This document shows positions 1-10,818 of a DNA stretch of 64,000 bases, piece by piece. The notes below the pieces were generated by a model that did no database searches, was not told the origin of the DNA, and saw only the letters and a list, made by a program, of their open reading frames with translations. The DNA is from Frigidibacter albus (GTDB lineage: Bacteria; Pseudomonadota; Alphaproteobacteria; Rhodobacterales; Rhodobacteraceae), in NCBI RefSeq assembly GCF_009908165.1, contig NZ_JAAAUC010000005.1, forward strand, positions 186,001-250,000, in the 5' to 3' direction. The position numbers and the translations under genes were made by a program. How positions within the stretch are numbered: the first letter of the stretch is position 1; every line of letters begins with the position of its first letter.

Positions 1-259
1 TCCGCGCCAGCGCGTCGCCGAGGCCGACCGTCGTCGTGGTCTTGCCCTCACCCGCCGGGGTGGGGCTGATCGCGGTGACAAGGATCAGCTTGCCTTCCGC
101 CTGCCCCTCCAGCCCGGCGACGAAGCCCTGCGCCACCTTGGCCTTGTCATGGCCATAGGGGATCAGGGCCTCCACGGGGATGCCCAGCTTCGCCCCGATC
201 TCGCGGATCGGGCGTTTCACCGCCACGCGGGCGATTTCGATATCGGTTCTTGCAGCCAC
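1..259 (-). CDS. fhs: formate--tetrahydrofolate ligase, N-terminal part (runs off the window)
   Basis: Only the first 86 codons are inside the window. The product would make 10-formyl-THF from formate, THF and ATP in one-carbon metabolism. The visible sequence has the family N-terminus ([22 protein letters not shown]), then the [22 protein letters not shown] phosphate-binding segment at about residues 57-78. The start is a GTG at 257-259, preceded at good spacing by GGGAGGA on the minus strand. The first residues read [11 protein letters not shown]. The rest of the gene lies left of base 1, so nothing can be said about its integrity or its downstream partners. Identification is by family sequence and is secure. 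Confidence 0.93.
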   Translation of the reverse strand, partial: MAARTDIEIARVAVKRPIREIGAKLGIPVEALIPYGHDKAKVAQGFVAGLEGQAEGKLILVTAISPTPAGEGKTTTTVGLGDALAR

Positions 260-495
260 GGGTTCCTCCCGGCGTCTGATGCGCCTTCCCTGCCAAGCGC
301 CTTAGCGCATCGCAAGCCACGGTCGCACAGGTTTGCGACGGATGCGCCCCTGAATTCGCCGCGGGCGCGGATGCCGCAACGCCGATCGGAAACATCGGGC
401 GTTTTCCGGGGAATGCAGCCATGCGCGGAACTTCGCCGGTGCGGCAGCGTTGAGCCTGCGAAGACGCCGACAAGACCAACCACAGGAGACTTGCC

Positions 496-576
496 ATGCG
501 CGCCGCAACCATCGCCATCAACCTCGGCTTCGGCCTGGGACTCGCCCTTGCCTCGACCTTCCTGGTCCTGGTCTAA
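496..576 (+). CDS. 26-residue hydrophobic micropeptide (hypothetical)
   Basis: A short frame encodes a basic N-terminus (MRAATIAINL) followed by one hydrophobic stretch (GFGLGLALASTFLVLV), which could form a single transmembrane helix. AGGAG at 483-487 sits eight bases before the ATG, which is the main reason for listing it. It lies alone between the divergently oriented fhs start and the convergent MOSC gene. I do not recognise the family. It could equally be a chance frame, although the ribosome-binding site and the uninterrupted hydrophobic run argue for a real small membrane peptide. Confidence 0.4.
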   Translation: MRAATIAINLGFGLGLALASTFLVLV

Positions 577-581
577 GCGCT

Positions 582-1178
582 CTACCCCCGCACCTCCGCC
601 AGATGTGCCCAGACCGGCTGGTCCGGCACATGCAGACGCAGGCGGTCCCCCAGCCGGAACACCCCCTCCCGTTCAACCCAAGCCGTGATCCCGCGCTTGC
701 CCTTGGCAGCCGGCTTGAACAGTTTTCCCGCCCCCGGACGCGCCGCCTCGATCACCTTGGCGGGCAGCGTGCAGGGGCGGTTCTCGATGTCGACCACCAG
801 CGTCGCGCCGCTGCCCGCCTGCAGGCGTGACGAGGGCGGAACATGGCTGAAATCGGGGATCCCGTTCACCACCATGCTGGCGCCCAGCCAGGCCGGATCG
901 AGGCTGTCCAGCCCCATCGCAGCGGCGATACTGTCCAGATCTTCCTGCGCGAGGATCGAGAATTGCCGCGTGTTGCGAATCTCGGTGTTGCGCGGATATT
1001 GCGCCGTCACGCGAGAGCACGAGGGGCGCGTCAGCCCCGCATGCTCCTCTCCCGCAACGCCGGCAAAGCTGGCGTGAAGCTCGGGCAGGGGCGTCGCGGC
1101 AAGGGTGGTGGCGCGGTCATCGACCCGGCCCAGCCAGACGATTTCGCCCCAGAAGTCACTCGGTTTCAGCACCGGCAT
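582..1178 (-). CDS. MOSC-domain protein
   Basis: The 198-residue product is a MOSC-domain protein, the fold named after the C-terminal domain of molybdenum cofactor sulfurase. In the family this domain carries a conserved cysteine that can hold persulfide sulfur; here the candidate is Cys136 in NRPCTLP. The segment RQFSILAQEDLDSIAAAMGL at 71-90 is also typical of small stand-alone bacterial MOSC proteins. The start MPVLKPSDFWG was chosen because GGAGG lies just upstream; an in-frame extension of 40 residues is arginine-rich and unconvincing. It follows tam by 13 bases and is probably the last gene of an ftsH-tam-MOSC unit. The substrate cannot be told from the sequence. Confidence 0.85.
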   Translation of the reverse strand: MPVLKPSDFWGEIVWLGRVDDRATTLAATPLPELHASFAGVAGEEHAGLTRPSCSRVTAQYPRNTEIRNTRQFSILAQEDLDSIAAAMGLDSLDPAWLGASMVVNGIPDFSHVPPSSRLQAGSGATLVVDIENRPCTLPAKVIEAARPGAGKLFKPAAKGKRGITAWVEREGVFRLGDRLRLHVPDQPVWAHLAEVRG

Positions 1179-1191
1179 GGCAGCCTCCGGG

Positions 1192-1986
1192 TCAGAACGG
1201 ATGCGCAGGCATCTGCAGCACGATGAACGCGCGGCGGAACGGGAACAGGACGCTTCCGTCATCCTCCGCCGGGTAGGCGGCGGACAGCGCCTCATCATAG
1301 CGCGCGACGAAGGCTTCGGTCTCGGCCGGGGTCAGTTTGTCGAGGAACGGGCGCATCGCCGTGGCTTCGGTAAAGCGCCGCACCGGGTGGCCGGTGCCGC
1401 CGGGCACAAGCCGCTGGATGTAGTCGGTCTCCCACACGTTCAGCTGCCCAAGCGGGGCAAGCAGACGGTGATAGTCCAACGGGGCGCGGACCGGCGGGTG
1501 CCAGTCGACGAAATCGAAACGGTCCGGGAACATGTCGGCGGCGAACTCGCGCAGGAATCGGTGCGAGGGCGCGTTGAACTGGCGCGGCATCTGCACCGCC
1601 AGGGTGCCGCCGGGGGCGAGCAGGCCCGCCAGCCGAGGCAGCAGCTCATCGTGGTTCCCCAGCCATTGCAGCGCAGCGTTGGAGAAGATCAGCGCCGGCG
1701 GCGTTGCCGGCTCCCACACCGCGGCATCCTCGGCAAGGCAGCGGCGGTAGGCGCCCGTTGCCGCAGCCTCGGCCAGCATCGCAGGCGACTGGTCGATGCC
1801 GATCAGCCGGCGGCCCGGGAACAGCGCCGCCAGCGCTGGCCCCACGGCGCCGTTGCCACATCCAAGGTCGATCACATCGCCTTCGGGCAGATCATGGACC
1901 TGCGCCAGCAGATCCAGCGCCGGCCGCAACCGAAGGCCCCGAAACCGGGCATAGGTCTCGGGGCTCCAATCCTTGCCAGCGGCCAT
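1192..1986 (-). CDS. tam: trans-aconitate 2-methyltransferase
   Basis: This 264-residue SAM-dependent methyltransferase matches the Tam family, which methylates trans-aconitate, an inhibitor of aconitase formed spontaneously from cis-aconitate. The opening DWSPETYARFRGLRLRPALDLL and the SAM-binding motif VIDLGCGNGAVGPAL at about 38-52 are characteristic, followed by IGIDQSPAML and FSNAALQWL. Length is normal for the family. Its start lies two bases after the ftsH stop region, so it is probably translated from the ftsH transcript. A general class I methyltransferase with another substrate is the main alternative. Confidence 0.87.
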   Translation of the reverse strand: MAAGKDWSPETYARFRGLRLRPALDLLAQVHDLPEGDVIDLGCGNGAVGPALAALFPGRRLIGIDQSPAMLAEAAATGAYRRCLAEDAAVWEPATPPALIFSNAALQWLGNHDELLPRLAGLLAPGGTLAVQMPRQFNAPSHRFLREFAADMFPDRFDFVDWHPPVRAPLDYHRLLAPLGQLNVWETDYIQRLVPGGTGHPVRRFTEATAMRPFLDKLTPAETEAFVARYDEALSAAYPAEDDGSVLFPFRRAFIVLQMPAHPF

Positions 1987-1988
1987 CG

Positions 1989-3899
1989 TCAGGCCGTCGG
2001 CTCGGGTTCCAGCCCGCCCTTGGGGGCCTTGGGCTTGGTCGTCTTCGGGATCGCGGTCACGCTGGTGGCATTGCCCGAGGGCGGGGTCTCGTCATTGCCC
2101 GGATCGGCCAGCGGCTCGCCGCGCATCACCCGCTTGATCTCGTCGCCCGTCAGGGTTTCGTATTCCAGCAGGCCCTGGGCCAGACGCTCGAACTCTTCCT
2201 CATGCTCGGTCAGGATCTGCATCGCGCGGGCATAGCCCTCGTCGACGATGATCTTCACCTCATCCTCGATCATGCGCTTGGTTTCCGCCGAGACGCTGAA
2301 GCCGCCGGTATTGCCCTGATAGCCCTCATGCGCCTCGGAATAGTCGATATTGCCGATCTTTTCCGACATGCCCCAACGCATCACCATCGCGCGGGCCACG
2401 GCCGACACGTTCTGGATATCGCCGCTGGCGCCCGAGGAGACACGCTCCTCGCCCCATTTCTTCACCTCGGCGGCCTTGCCGGCCATGCCCATGGCGATGC
2501 GGTCCTTCATCTGGTCCTTGTGCCAGCTGTGGCGGTCCATCTCGGGCAGGCTCATCACCATGCCAAGCGCGGCGCCACGCGGCATGATCGTCGCCTTGTA
2601 GACCGGGTCGCACTTCGGCAGCTTGATCCCGACGATGGCGTGGCCGGCCTCATGGTAGGCGGTCATTTCCTTGTCGTCATCGGACATGATCATCGACCGG
2701 CGCTCCGGTCCCATCATCACCTTGTCCTTGGCGCTCTCGAAATCGTCCATGGTCACGAAGCGGCGGCCCTTGCGCGCAGCGGTCAGCGCGGCCTCGTTCA
2801 CGAGGTTCGCAAGATCGGCGCCCGAGAAGCCCGGCGAGCCGCGCGCGATGGTGCGCAGGTCGACATCCGGCCCCAGCGGCACCTTGCGGGCGTGGACGTT
2901 CAGGATCTTCTCGCGGCCCTTGATGTCGGGATTGCTGACGGTCACCTGCCGGTCGAAGCGGCCCGGGCGCAGCAGCGCCGGGTCCAGCACGTCCTTGCGG
3001 TTGGTGGCGGCGATGATGATCACGCCGTCATTCGCCTCGAAGCCGTCCATTTCCACCAGCAGCTGGTTCAGCGTCTGTTCACGCTCGTCATTGCCGCCGC
3101 CCATGCCCACGCCCCGGGCGCGGCCCACGGCGTCGATCTCGTCGATGAACACGATGCAGGGCGCGTTCTTCTTGGCCTGCTCGAACATGTCGCGCACCCG
3201 GCTTGCGCCGACGCCCACGAACATCTCGACAAAGTCGGAGCCAGAGATGGTGAAGAACGGAACCCCGGCCTCCCCCGCAATGGCGCGGGCGAGCAGGGTT
3301 TTACCCGTACCGGGCGGGCCGACGAGCAGCGCGCCTTTCGGGATCTTGCCACCAAGGCGGCTGAACTTCTGCGGGTTGCGCAGGAATTCCACGATCTCTT
3401 CCAGCTCTTCCTTGGCCTCGTCGATGCCGGCCACGTCGTCAAAGGTCACGCGGCCCTGCTTCTCGGTCAGCAGCTTGGCGCGCGATTTGCCAAAGCCCAT
3501 CGCCCCGCCTTTGCCGCCGCCCTGCATCCGGTTCATGAAGAAGATCCAGATGCCGATCAGCAGCAGGAAGGGCAGCCACAGCGACAGCATCGACAAGAAG
3601 CCCGATTGCTGTTGGCGTTCCACCTTCACTTCGACGTTATTGGCGATCAGGCGCTCGGTGATCTGGTCCCCGTCGGGCTTCACGGTCACATACTGCTGAC
3701 CATCGGTCCCCCGCATGATCACCTGCTCCCCGTCGAGCGTGACCGAGGCCACCTCGCCCGCGTCCACCCGCTGGACGAACTCCGAATAGCTGATCGAGCG
3801 GCTGTTCATCGTGTTCTGCCCACCCGAAAACAGGTTGAACAGCGCCAGGATGAGCAGGAACAGCACGACCCAGAAGGCGATATTGCGCGCGTTACCCAA
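1989..3899 (-). CDS. ftsH: ATP-dependent zinc metalloprotease FtsH
   Basis: FtsH is the membrane-bound AAA+ protease that degrades misassembled membrane proteins and regulatory proteins. The 636-residue product has transmembrane helices at about 7-25 and 104-122, a Walker A motif GPPGTGKT at 194-201, Walker B FIDEID at 251-256, the pore and second-region-of-homology segments, and the zinc-binding HEAGH at 416-420. I place the start at a TTG (3899) because GGAGG lies eight bases upstream and the protein then begins [10 protein letters not shown], as in relatives. A longer frame from 3956 would add 19 residues that run over that ribosome-binding site. It lies downstream of tilS with a 90-base gap. 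Confidence 0.96.
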   Translation of the reverse strand: MGNARNIAFWVVLFLLILALFNLFSGGQNTMNSRSISYSEFVQRVDAGEVASVTLDGEQVIMRGTDGQQYVTVKPDGDQITERLIANNVEVKVERQQQSGFLSMLSLWLPFLLLIGIWIFFMNRMQGGGKGGAMGFGKSRAKLLTEKQGRVTFDDVAGIDEAKEELEEIVEFLRNPQKFSRLGGKIPKGALLVGPPGTGKTLLARAIAGEAGVPFFTISGSDFVEMFVGVGASRVRDMFEQAKKNAPCIVFIDEIDAVGRARGVGMGGGNDEREQTLNQLLVEMDGFEANDGVIIIAATNRKDVLDPALLRPGRFDRQVTVSNPDIKGREKILNVHARKVPLGPDVDLRTIARGSPGFSGADLANLVNEAALTAARKGRRFVTMDDFESAKDKVMMGPERRSMIMSDDDKEMTAYHEAGHAIVGIKLPKCDPVYKATIMPRGAALGMVMSLPEMDRHSWHKDQMKDRIAMGMAGKAAEVKKWGEERVSSGASGDIQNVSAVARAMVMRWGMSEKIGNIDYSEAHEGYQGNTGGFSVSAETKRMIEDEVKIIVDEGYARAMQILTEHEEEFERLAQGLLEYETLTGDEIKRVMRGEPLADPGNDETPPSGNATSVTAIPKTTKPKAPKGGLEPEPTA

Positions 3900-3989
3900 G
3901 GGGGAAACCTCCATTTGTGCGGACAGCCCCGTACCGTTGGCGGCGCGCGGTGTCACTTGCCGTTCAAAATAGGGATTTGGCGGTCAGGT

Positions 3990-5231
3990 TCAATCCAAGA
4001 TCAGCGAATGAAGGAAGTCCTCTTCGCCGCAGGCAAGCTCTGCGCGCCAACCCGCCGGGTGCCCGGCCAGCGGCGCCGCGACCAGATTGGCGCCGCGCCA
4101 GACCGCGGGCGTCGCCGCCAGCCCGGCATGGGGGCGGCCAGTCTCGCGCCAGCCCGGACAGAGCGCCAACCCGGCAGCGCCAAGCGCCCGGACCTCGCAG
4201 TCCGCCGGCCCGGGGCCCTCCAGCCGCCAGCGCCCGTCCCAAAGGTCGCCCACGAGGCCAGTGGTGGCAGCCACCGCCTGCGGCTCACGCGCAATCCGCA
4301 GGCCGCCCGCCTCGGGCAGCAGCAGACACCCGGCCAGCGTCGCGGGCTTGCCGCCCTGTGCCGCCGCCAGCGCGCCCTGCAGCGCCGCCAGCCGCGGGCG
4401 ATAGTCGCCACCGCCGATCCAGCGCAGGGCATGGGCTGCGATCCTGAGCCGGGTTTCCTCTGGCAGGCCGGCAAACCCCGAGGCCAGCACCACATCGCCT
4501 GCGTCAATCCGCCCCAGCCCTCGCGCCGCCGCCTGCGCCGTCTGCGCCAGCGCCTCCCGCGCCATCCGCATCCGCGCGGCGGTGTCCGCGAGGCCCGCCA
4601 CGTCCAGCCCCAGCGGCGCCAGAGCCGCCAGCGCCTGCCGCGCCTTCACCCGGTCAAAGCGCGGATCATCGTTCGAGGGGTCTTCCGCCCAGCCGACCCC
4701 CCGCGTCCGCAGCCAGTCCCGCAACGCCCCGCGCCGCACCTCCAGCAGCGGCCGCAGCCACAGCACGCCCTCCGCCCGCCGCTCCGCCGCCATTCCCGAC
4801 AGCCCGTCCACGCCCGACCCGCGCGCCAGCCGCAGCAGCACGGTTTCCGCCTGATCGTCGGCGGTATGGCCAAGCGCCACAGCACCGGCCCCCTGCCCCG
4901 CCGCCCACTCCGCGATCAGCCGCTGCCGCGCCCGCCGCGCCGCATCCTGCAGATTGCCGCGCCGGTCCCACTGCCAGCGCAGCACGGTATGCGGCACGCC
5001 AAGCCCGGCGCAGACCACCGCCACCGCCTCGGCCTCGGCCGCCGCCTCGGGCCGCAACCCGTGATCCACCGTCACCGCCGCCAGATCAGGGCCGCCTGCC
5101 GCGCGCCACGCCGCCAGCAGATGCAACAGGGCCACCGAATCACCCCCGCCGGACACGGCAACGCCCAGACGCTCGATGCGTCCGGGCGTCAAAGCCGCAA
5201 TAATTGTCCGCAGCAGCGGGTCGTCTGTCAC
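3990..5231 (-). CDS. tilS: tRNA(Ile)-lysidine synthetase
   Basis: TilS converts C34 of the CAU-anticodon tRNA-Ile to lysidine, changing its identity from Met to Ile; it is essential in most bacteria. The N-terminal PP-loop ATPase motif is SGGGDSVALLHLL at about 27-39, with the later ALGHTADDQAETVLLRLARGSG segment also typical. The C-terminal part (GGRPHAGLAATPAVWRGANLVAAPL region) is the less conserved tRNA-binding half. The start is uncertain: GTG at 5231 gives MTDDPLL and 413 residues, while an in-frame TTG at 5246 adds five. Either overlaps or abuts the ybgF stop, so translation is probably coupled to the Tol-Pal operon. Confidence 0.93.
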   Translation of the reverse strand: MTDDPLLRTIIAALTPGRIERLGVAVSGGGDSVALLHLLAAWRAAGGPDLAAVTVDHGLRPEAAAEAEAVAVVCAGLGVPHTVLRWQWDRRGNLQDAARRARQRLIAEWAAGQGAGAVALGHTADDQAETVLLRLARGSGVDGLSGMAAERRAEGVLWLRPLLEVRRGALRDWLRTRGVGWAEDPSNDDPRFDRVKARQALAALAPLGLDVAGLADTAARMRMAREALAQTAQAAARGLGRIDAGDVVLASGFAGLPEETRLRIAAHALRWIGGGDYRPRLAALQGALAAAQGGKPATLAGCLLLPEAGGLRIAREPQAVAATTGLVGDLWDGRWRLEGPGPADCEVRALGAAGLALCPGWRETGRPHAGLAATPAVWRGANLVAAPLAGHPAGWRAELACGEEDFLHSLILD

Positions 5232-5232
5232 G

Positions 5233-6069
5233 TCACTGGCAACCAAGCGTGCGCATCTGCGAGGCCGCCTCGGCCGTCGCCAGATGGCCCGGGAAGCGGG
5301 TGCCGACCTCGGTCAGCGTTACGCAAGCCTCCTGGCTCTGCCCCAGCTGCCCCAGCGAGGTGCCAAGCCGCAGCAGGTTGTCGGCGGCGAACGGCCCGTC
5401 CGGACTGCCCGAGAACCCCTCCAGATAGGCGCGCGCGGCATTCGCCGTCTCGCCCAGCTTGGTCAGCGCCTCGCCGCGCAGGTAATGCGCCTCGCCGGTC
5501 AGGGGGCCGCCCGTGTAGGTTTGGGTAAAGGTCGCAAAGAGGTCAGCGGCGCCGCGAAAGTCACCTTGATCGAGCACCTCCCGGGCCCGATCAAAGTCTG
5601 CCTGCTCGCCCACCGCAAGCTGTGCCCCGCCCGAAGGCGGCGGAGCGGTCGAACCCGGCGCCGGAAGGGCCGGCGCCGCGCTGCCCGCCTCGCCGCCAAG
5701 CGCGGTGGTCACGGGAAGGTTGGCAATGTCGCAGCCATCCTCCATCTCGCACAGACGGAATTCCAGATCGCCGACCCGGTTGGTGCCATCCGACACCACA
5801 CGGTCGATGCGGTTCTGCAGCTCTTCCGTCTGCGATGTCAGGCGCGACAGCTCCGCCTCCATCGTGTTCATCCGGTCGAGCGCCGTTGCGCCGCCTGCGG
5901 CCTGCAATCCGGTGCCAGAGCTGACCAGCTCTGACTTCAGCGATTGCAGCATCGCGGCCAGCTGCGACAGCTCGGTCCGGATATCGGCGAGCGTTTCCGC
6001 CCTGGCCGCCCCTGCAAAGGGCGCGGCCAGCGCAAAGACGCACAGGGCAAGGCCCGGAAGCCGGATCAT
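5233..6069 (-). CDS. ybgF: Tol-Pal system periplasmic protein YbgF/CpoB
   Basis: This 278-residue protein is the last Tol-Pal member, a periplasmic factor that in E. coli (CpoB) coordinates outer-membrane constriction with septal peptidoglycan synthesis. It has a signal peptide with likely cleavage after AARA (residue 24). A heptad-rich coiled-coil segment follows at about 25-90 (TLADIRTELSQLAAMLQSLKSEL), then a Pro/Ala linker, then C-terminal TPR-like repeats from about 155 (DFDRAREVLDQGDFRGAADLF, GEAHYLRGEALTKLGETANAARAYLEGF). Two cysteine pairs are visible near CEMEDGC and the C-terminus. It sits 14 bases after pal and overlaps the tilS start, consistent with one transcript. Confidence 0.93.
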   Translation of the reverse strand: MIRLPGLALCVFALAAPFAGAARAETLADIRTELSQLAAMLQSLKSELVSSGTGLQAAGGATALDRMNTMEAELSRLTSQTEELQNRIDRVVSDGTNRVGDLEFRLCEMEDGCDIANLPVTTALGGEAGSAAPALPAPGSTAPPPSGGAQLAVGEQADFDRAREVLDQGDFRGAADLFATFTQTYTGGPLTGEAHYLRGEALTKLGETANAARAYLEGFSGSPDGPFAADNLLRLGTSLGQLGQSQEACVTLTEVGTRFPGHLATAEAASQMRTLGCQ

Positions 6070-6083
6070 CGCGCCCCCCGTTC

Positions 6084-6608
6084 TCAGCTACCGGCCCCGA
6101 CCGAGATCACGGTCACGGCGCGGCGGTTCTGGGCATAGCAGCTTTCTTCCGAACAGACCTGCAGCGGGCGTTCCTTGCCATAGCTGACGGTGCGCAGACG
6201 GCCGGGCTGCACGCCCTGGCTGACCAGGAACTCCTGCACGGCGCTGGCGCGGCGGGCGCCAAGCGCAAGGTTGTACTCGCGCGTGCCCTGCTCGTCGGCA
6301 TGGCCTTCGATGATCGCGGTATATTGCGGGTTGCTGGCGAGCCATTGGCCCTGGCCGGTCAGGATCATCCGCGCCTCGGGGTTGATCGTCGACTGGTCCA
6401 CCTGGAACAGCACCCGGTCGCCGATGGTCTGCGCGAAATAGGCCGGCGAGGTCGGATCGTTCGCGCCGCCAAGCCCGGTGCTGCCGATGCCGCCGGGACC
6501 ATAGCCGCCCGCGCCATCAGCACCGCCCGCGCCAAAGCGGTTGGGGTTGTTACATGCCGCAAGGGCAAGCACGCCGATCAGAAGTAGGGCCGAAGAGTGC
6601 AGTCTCAT
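6084..6608 (-). CDS. pal: peptidoglycan-associated lipoprotein Pal
   Basis: Pal is the outer-membrane lipoprotein that binds peptidoglycan and TolB, tying the outer membrane to the wall. The 174-residue precursor has a lipoprotein signal ending in LAAC, with Cys19 as the lipidated residue. A Gly-rich linker follows (about 25-50), then an OmpA-like domain with QSTINPEARMILTGQGQWLA and the signature GHADEQGTREYNLALGARRASAV. The C-terminal SEESCYAQNRRAVTV carries the residues that contact diaminopimelate in this family. It lies 110 bases after tolB. That gap holds two copies of a small GGCC-TTT-GGCC element. Confidence 0.96.
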   Translation of the reverse strand: MRLHSSALLLIGVLALAACNNPNRFGAGGADGAGGYGPGGIGSTGLGGANDPTSPAYFAQTIGDRVLFQVDQSTINPEARMILTGQGQWLASNPQYTAIIEGHADEQGTREYNLALGARRASAVQEFLVSQGVQPGRLRTVSYGKERPLQVCSEESCYAQNRRAVTVISVGAGS

Positions 6609-6628
6609 GTCGTTCCGCCTGTGTTTAT

Positions 6629-6667
6629 TGGCCTTTGGCCATCAGATGTGTTCGGTGGCCTTTGGCC
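6629..6667. repeat. two tandem GGCC-TTT-GGCC mini-hairpins upstream of pal
   Basis: TGGCCTTTGGCC occurs at 6629-6640 and again at 6656-6667, each followed by a five-base TCAG-containing tag (ATCAG and GTCAG). Each copy can fold as a four-base-pair hairpin with a three-base loop. They lie in the only sizeable gap (110 bases) of the tolB-pal-ybgF segment, on the leader side of pal. They could influence tolB-pal mRNA processing or simply be a local duplication. Confidence 0.4.
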
Positions 6668-6719
6668 GTCAGGTTAGCAGTCTGGCCGCGATTTGGAAAC
6701 GCCCCTCCTGCAGGTCCGG

Positions 6720-8045
6720 TCAGGGCAGCAGCGGCGACCATGCCGGGTCCGAAGCCGCGCCCTCTGTCGTCACCGCCTTCAGGTTCCGCCCGGTGATATC
6801 CACCGAATACAGCCGCGGCTCGCCGCCCGCACCGGCGCTTTCGCGGGTGAACATGATCACCCGGCCATTGGGCGCCCAGGTCGGGCCCTCGTCGAGGAAC
6901 GACGCCGTCAGCAGCCGCTCTTCCGAGCCATCGGTCCGCATCACGCCGATATGGAAGCGGCCCTGGTTCTGCTTGGTGAAGGCGATCAGATCGCCGCGCG
7001 GCGACCAGACCGGGGTGCCATAGCGGCCCTCGCCAAAGCTGATCCGCGTCGGCTCGCCGCCCGAGGCGGACATGACATACAGCTGCTGGGTGCCAGACCG
7101 GTCGCTTTCGAACACGATGCGGCTGCCATCGGGGCTGAAGGACGGCCCGGTCTCGATCGCGGGCGTGTTGGTCAGGCGCGAGGATTGCCCGGTGTTCAGG
7201 TCCATCTTCCAGATGTCGGTATTGCCGCCCTGCTCCAGCGAATAGACCACCTGCCGCCCATCGGGGGAAAAGCGCGGGGCGAAGGTCATGGTGCCGGGCG
7301 TTTCCGGCAGCAGCTGCGCGGTGACCGAGGCGACGTTCAGCAGCTTGATCCGCGGGAAGCCGGTTTCAAAGGTGGTGAACAGCACCCGGTCGCCGGTGGG
7401 CGAGAAGCGCGGTGCCAGCACGATGGTGCTGCTGTCGGTCAGGTACTGCACGTTCGCGCCGTCGTAATCCATTACGCCAAGGCGTTTCTGGCGCTGGTCC
7501 TTGGGACCGGCCTCGGCCACGAACACCACGCGGCTGTCGAAATACCCGCTCTCGCCGGTGATCCGGCTATAGGCGGCATCGGCGACCTTGTGGGCCATGC
7601 GCCGCCAGCTGGCGGTGGTGGCGGCGAATTGCAGCCCCTCGCCCAGTTGCTGGCCGGAATAGATGTCATAAAGCCGGAACTTCACCGTCAGCCGGTCACC
7701 CGAGACCGACACCGCGCCGGTGATCAGCGCCTCGGCATTCACGGCCTTCCAGTCGGCATAGCCCACCGGCGCGTCAAAGCTGGTGACCCGCGCGATATGG
7801 GCCGAGGCCGGGATCTCGCGGAACAGGCCGGTGCCGCTGAGGTCGGACGCGACAACGCGCGAGATTTCGGCGGCATATTGCTGGGCGGCGGCATTCTCGG
7901 CCACGAAGGCCGGCACCGCATAGGGCAAGGGCTCGATCACGCCCTCGGTGATTTCCAGCCGCAGCGGGCCATCCTGCGCCGCAACCGGCGCCGCGGCGAA
8001 AGCTGCGCCGGCAAGTGCCAGCGCCCATGTCAAACTGCGAAGCAT
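6720..8045 (-). CDS. tolB: Tol-Pal system beta-propeller protein TolB
   Basis: TolB is the periplasmic protein that shuttles between Pal and the TolA/OmpF network. The 441-residue precursor begins with a clear signal peptide ([23 protein letters not shown], cleavage about residue 22). An N-terminal domain ([20 protein letters not shown]) is followed by WD40-like propeller repeats carrying the recurring TPAFSPDG-type motif, seen as [29 protein letters not shown] and [19 protein letters not shown]. The frame is open upstream to 8243, but the signal peptide and a GAGGG ribosome-binding site fix the start at 8045. It lies 194 bases after tolA; I see no gene in that gap. Confidence 0.96.
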   Translation of the reverse strand: MLRSLTWALALAGAAFAAAPVAAQDGPLRLEITEGVIEPLPYAVPAFVAENAAAQQYAAEISRVVASDLSGTGLFREIPASAHIARVTSFDAPVGYADWKAVNAEALITGAVSVSGDRLTVKFRLYDIYSGQQLGEGLQFAATTASWRRMAHKVADAAYSRITGESGYFDSRVVFVAEAGPKDQRQKRLGVMDYDGANVQYLTDSSTIVLAPRFSPTGDRVLFTTFETGFPRIKLLNVASVTAQLLPETPGTMTFAPRFSPDGRQVVYSLEQGGNTDIWKMDLNTGQSSRLTNTPAIETGPSFSPDGSRIVFESDRSGTQQLYVMSASGGEPTRISFGEGRYGTPVWSPRGDLIAFTKQNQGRFHIGVMRTDGSEERLLTASFLDEGPTWAPNGRVIMFTRESAGAGGEPRLYSVDITGRNLKAVTTEGAASDPAWSPLLP

Positions 8046-8239
8046 CAGCGTCACACCCTCTGTGTTGGGGGCCCTGCGAACCGCCCTTAAAAACCCATCA
8101 ATTCTTGCCGCAGCATAGGGCAAGGGCCCGGCGGCCCCGGCCACAACTGCGTGACCAACCTGCGCCAGCGCGGATCGTTCCCCGATCCGGCCCCCTGCGA
8201 CCCGGCCCGCCGCAATGGGCTTTGCCTGCGCGGCACCCA

Positions 8240-9445
8240 TCACTTGATCCTCATGTTCGTCGGGTTGAAGATCATCTCGATCTCATCCCATTGGTCGAAT
8301 TTCTCGGCCGGCAGGTCATAGCCGTTGGCCCCGCAGCGGATGATCGCACGCCGGGCGGCCTCATAGGCCTGGTTGGCCGCCCCATCCGATCCGCCCTCAT
8401 AGCCCAGCATCTCGATGCTGTTCGACTGCGGCCGCCCGTCTTGCGACATCAGCACCCGCACCGTCACCGTCACCTGCAGCGCCTCGGAAGACAGCGAGCC
8501 GGTGTTCCAGCAGGCCTGCACAGCCACGCGCAGCGCATCCTTCTCGCCGGCCGTCATCGGCGGGCCGGACGGGGCCTGCCCTTGGCCAGAGGCCGCCTCG
8601 GGCGCCTCCACCGGGGCGCTTTCGGCCAGGGCCTCGGCCAGCGCATCCGCCACGGCATCCTCGCGCGAAGGGGCCGCCGCTTCGGGTTCCGCTGCCGCCG
8701 TCTCGGTCTCGGCCGGGCGCGCCGGCGCTGCCGGGCGCTGCCGGGGCCGCGGCGTCGCGGCGGGGGCAGAGCTTTCGGGCGCCTCGTCGGTCTCGGTCGC
8801 CTCGGTCACGATCTCGGTTGTCGCCTCGGGCGGCGCGGCCTCCTCGACGGGGGGCTCAGGCACCGGCTCGGGCTCGGGCGTAGGTTCCGGCTCCGTCTCG
8901 GCCACCGCGGTTTCCGCAACCTGCGCATCGGGCTCGGGCGCCTCTGCAGGCGTCGGGGCCACGCGCGGCGCCGGGCGCGGACGCGGCCGCGGGCTGATCT
9001 CGGTCAGGATCGTCGCGCTCGGCTCCTCGACCGGCGGGGTCGGCGGCGTCGGCGGCGCCTCGGGCACTTCGGGCACCGGCGGGGTCAGTTCGGTCACATC
9101 GGGGGCGGCGTCCGGCTGGGGTGCAGGCTCGGGCGCCGGCGGCTCGGGCGTCACCTGCTCGGGCTCGGCCGGCTGCTCGGCCGGGGCCGCTTCTGCCTCC
9201 GGCGCTTCGGGCGCGGCGGGGGCCGACGGCTCGTCCGGCGAGGCCACGGGCGCACGGCTTGCCGCCGCCTCGGCCGCTGCCGAAATCGCCGCGAACTCGC
9301 TTTCCGACATCAGCGAGACCTCGGCCATCTCCACCGGCTCGCTCTCCTGCGGCTGGAACAGCCAGCCGCCAAGCGCGGCCCACAGGATCAATCCTGCGTG
9401 CCCCGCCGCCGATACCGTGATGCCGATCTTTTCCGGGCTCGCCAT
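8240..9445 (-). CDS. tolA: TolA energy-transducing protein
   Basis: TolA spans the periplasm, linking the TolQR proton-driven motor to Pal and TolB. The 401-residue product has one transmembrane helix at about 11-30 ([20 protein letters not shown]) and a long Pro/Glu/Ala-rich extension from about 35 to 300. The compact C-terminal domain begins near [19 protein letters not shown] and includes a Cys pair (Cys in VQACWN and IIRCGANG). The central region is made of PEPEPxPE-like low-complexity repeats rather than the Ala/Lys helix of enterobacteria. It starts nine bases after the tolR stop. Confidence 0.94.
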   Translation of the reverse strand: MASPEKIGITVSAAGHAGLILWAALGGWLFQPQESEPVEMAEVSLMSESEFAAISAAAEAAASRAPVASPDEPSAPAAPEAPEAEAAPAEQPAEPEQVTPEPPAPEPAPQPDAAPDVTELTPPVPEVPEAPPTPPTPPVEEPSATILTEISPRPRPRPAPRVAPTPAEAPEPDAQVAETAVAETEPEPTPEPEPVPEPPVEEAAPPEATTEIVTEATETDEAPESSAPAATPRPRQRPAAPARPAETETAAAEPEAAAPSREDAVADALAEALAESAPVEAPEAASGQGQAPSGPPMTAGEKDALRVAVQACWNTGSLSSEALQVTVTVRVLMSQDGRPQSNSIEMLGYEGGSDGAANQAYEAARRAIIRCGANGYDLPAEKFDQWDEIEMIFNPTNMRIK

Positions 9446-9454
9446 GGGCTGCCT

Positions 9455-9940
9455 TTACTCGCTCGGGGCCGCTACCGCGCCATCGAACCGGGGGCCGCCC
9501 GCCTCGGTCACGAGGATGATCGAGGTGAAACCGCCCGCATTCAGCGCGCCCATCACCTGCACCACACGTTCATAGGGGATCGACCCGTCGGCCCGCAGGA
9601 ACAGCTTGTCGTCATTGCGTTCGGCCGCGATGGCACGCAGTTTCTCGATCAGCTCGTTCTCGGGCGTTTCGGTGTTCATGATCATCACCGGCCCTTCGGC
9701 GGTGATGGAGATGGTCAGCGGCTCCTCCTGCTCGGTCGGCACCGCCTGCGCGGCGGTCTTGGGCAGTTCCAGCGGCACGCCCACGGTCATCAGCGGCGCC
9801 GCGACCATGAAGATCACCAGCAGCACCAGCATCACGTCCACGAAGGGCGTGATGTTGATCTCGCTCATCGCGGCGGGTGTGCCCCGCCGCCGCCCGCGCC
9901 GGCCGCCTCCGCCGGATTTTCTGGCAACACCCCCGCCCAT
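9455..9940 (-). CDS. tolR: TolR/ExbD-family protein
   Basis: TolR forms, with TolQ, the stator that uses the proton gradient to energise TolA. The 161-residue protein has a basic Gly/Arg-rich cytoplasmic tail (1-22), a transmembrane helix at about 32-52 and a periplasmic ExbD domain ending in [10 protein letters not shown]. The proton-carrying aspartate of the family is Asp35 in [19 protein letters not shown]. It is separated from tolQ by three bases. Confidence 0.95.
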   Translation of the reverse strand: MGGGVARKSGGGGRRGRRRGTPAAMSEINITPFVDVMLVLLVIFMVAAPLMTVGVPLELPKTAAQAVPTEQEEPLTISITAEGPVMIMNTETPENELIEKLRAIAAERNDDKLFLRADGSIPYERVVQVMGALNAGGFTSIILVTEAGGPRFDGAVAAPSE

Positions 9941-9943
9941 GGC

Positions 9944-10639
<696 letters not shown>

Positions 10640-10818
10640 ATCTATACTGCTCGCCGGTTGTGGGGCCGCATTGTCGCGGCTCTCATTGCACGCGATTCTA
10701 CACAGGGTAAGGGGAGATGCCAACACATCTGCGTCAATGCCGCATTGCGGCGCACAGTTGGGGCAAGTTCCGCGCCCGCTGCTGCCTTGGGCGGCGGATT
10801 GCCGCCCGCCCCTGCACG

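Noticed and set aside
1704-5528. A 1274-codon open frame on the plus strand
   Set aside because: It is the antisense shadow of tam, ftsH and tilS; its translation is His/Arg/Pro-rich with no domain, while the minus strand carries clear families.
8046-8243. A 66-residue N-terminal extension of TolB
   Set aside because: A clear signal peptide and ribosome-binding site begin at 8045; the extension would bury them.
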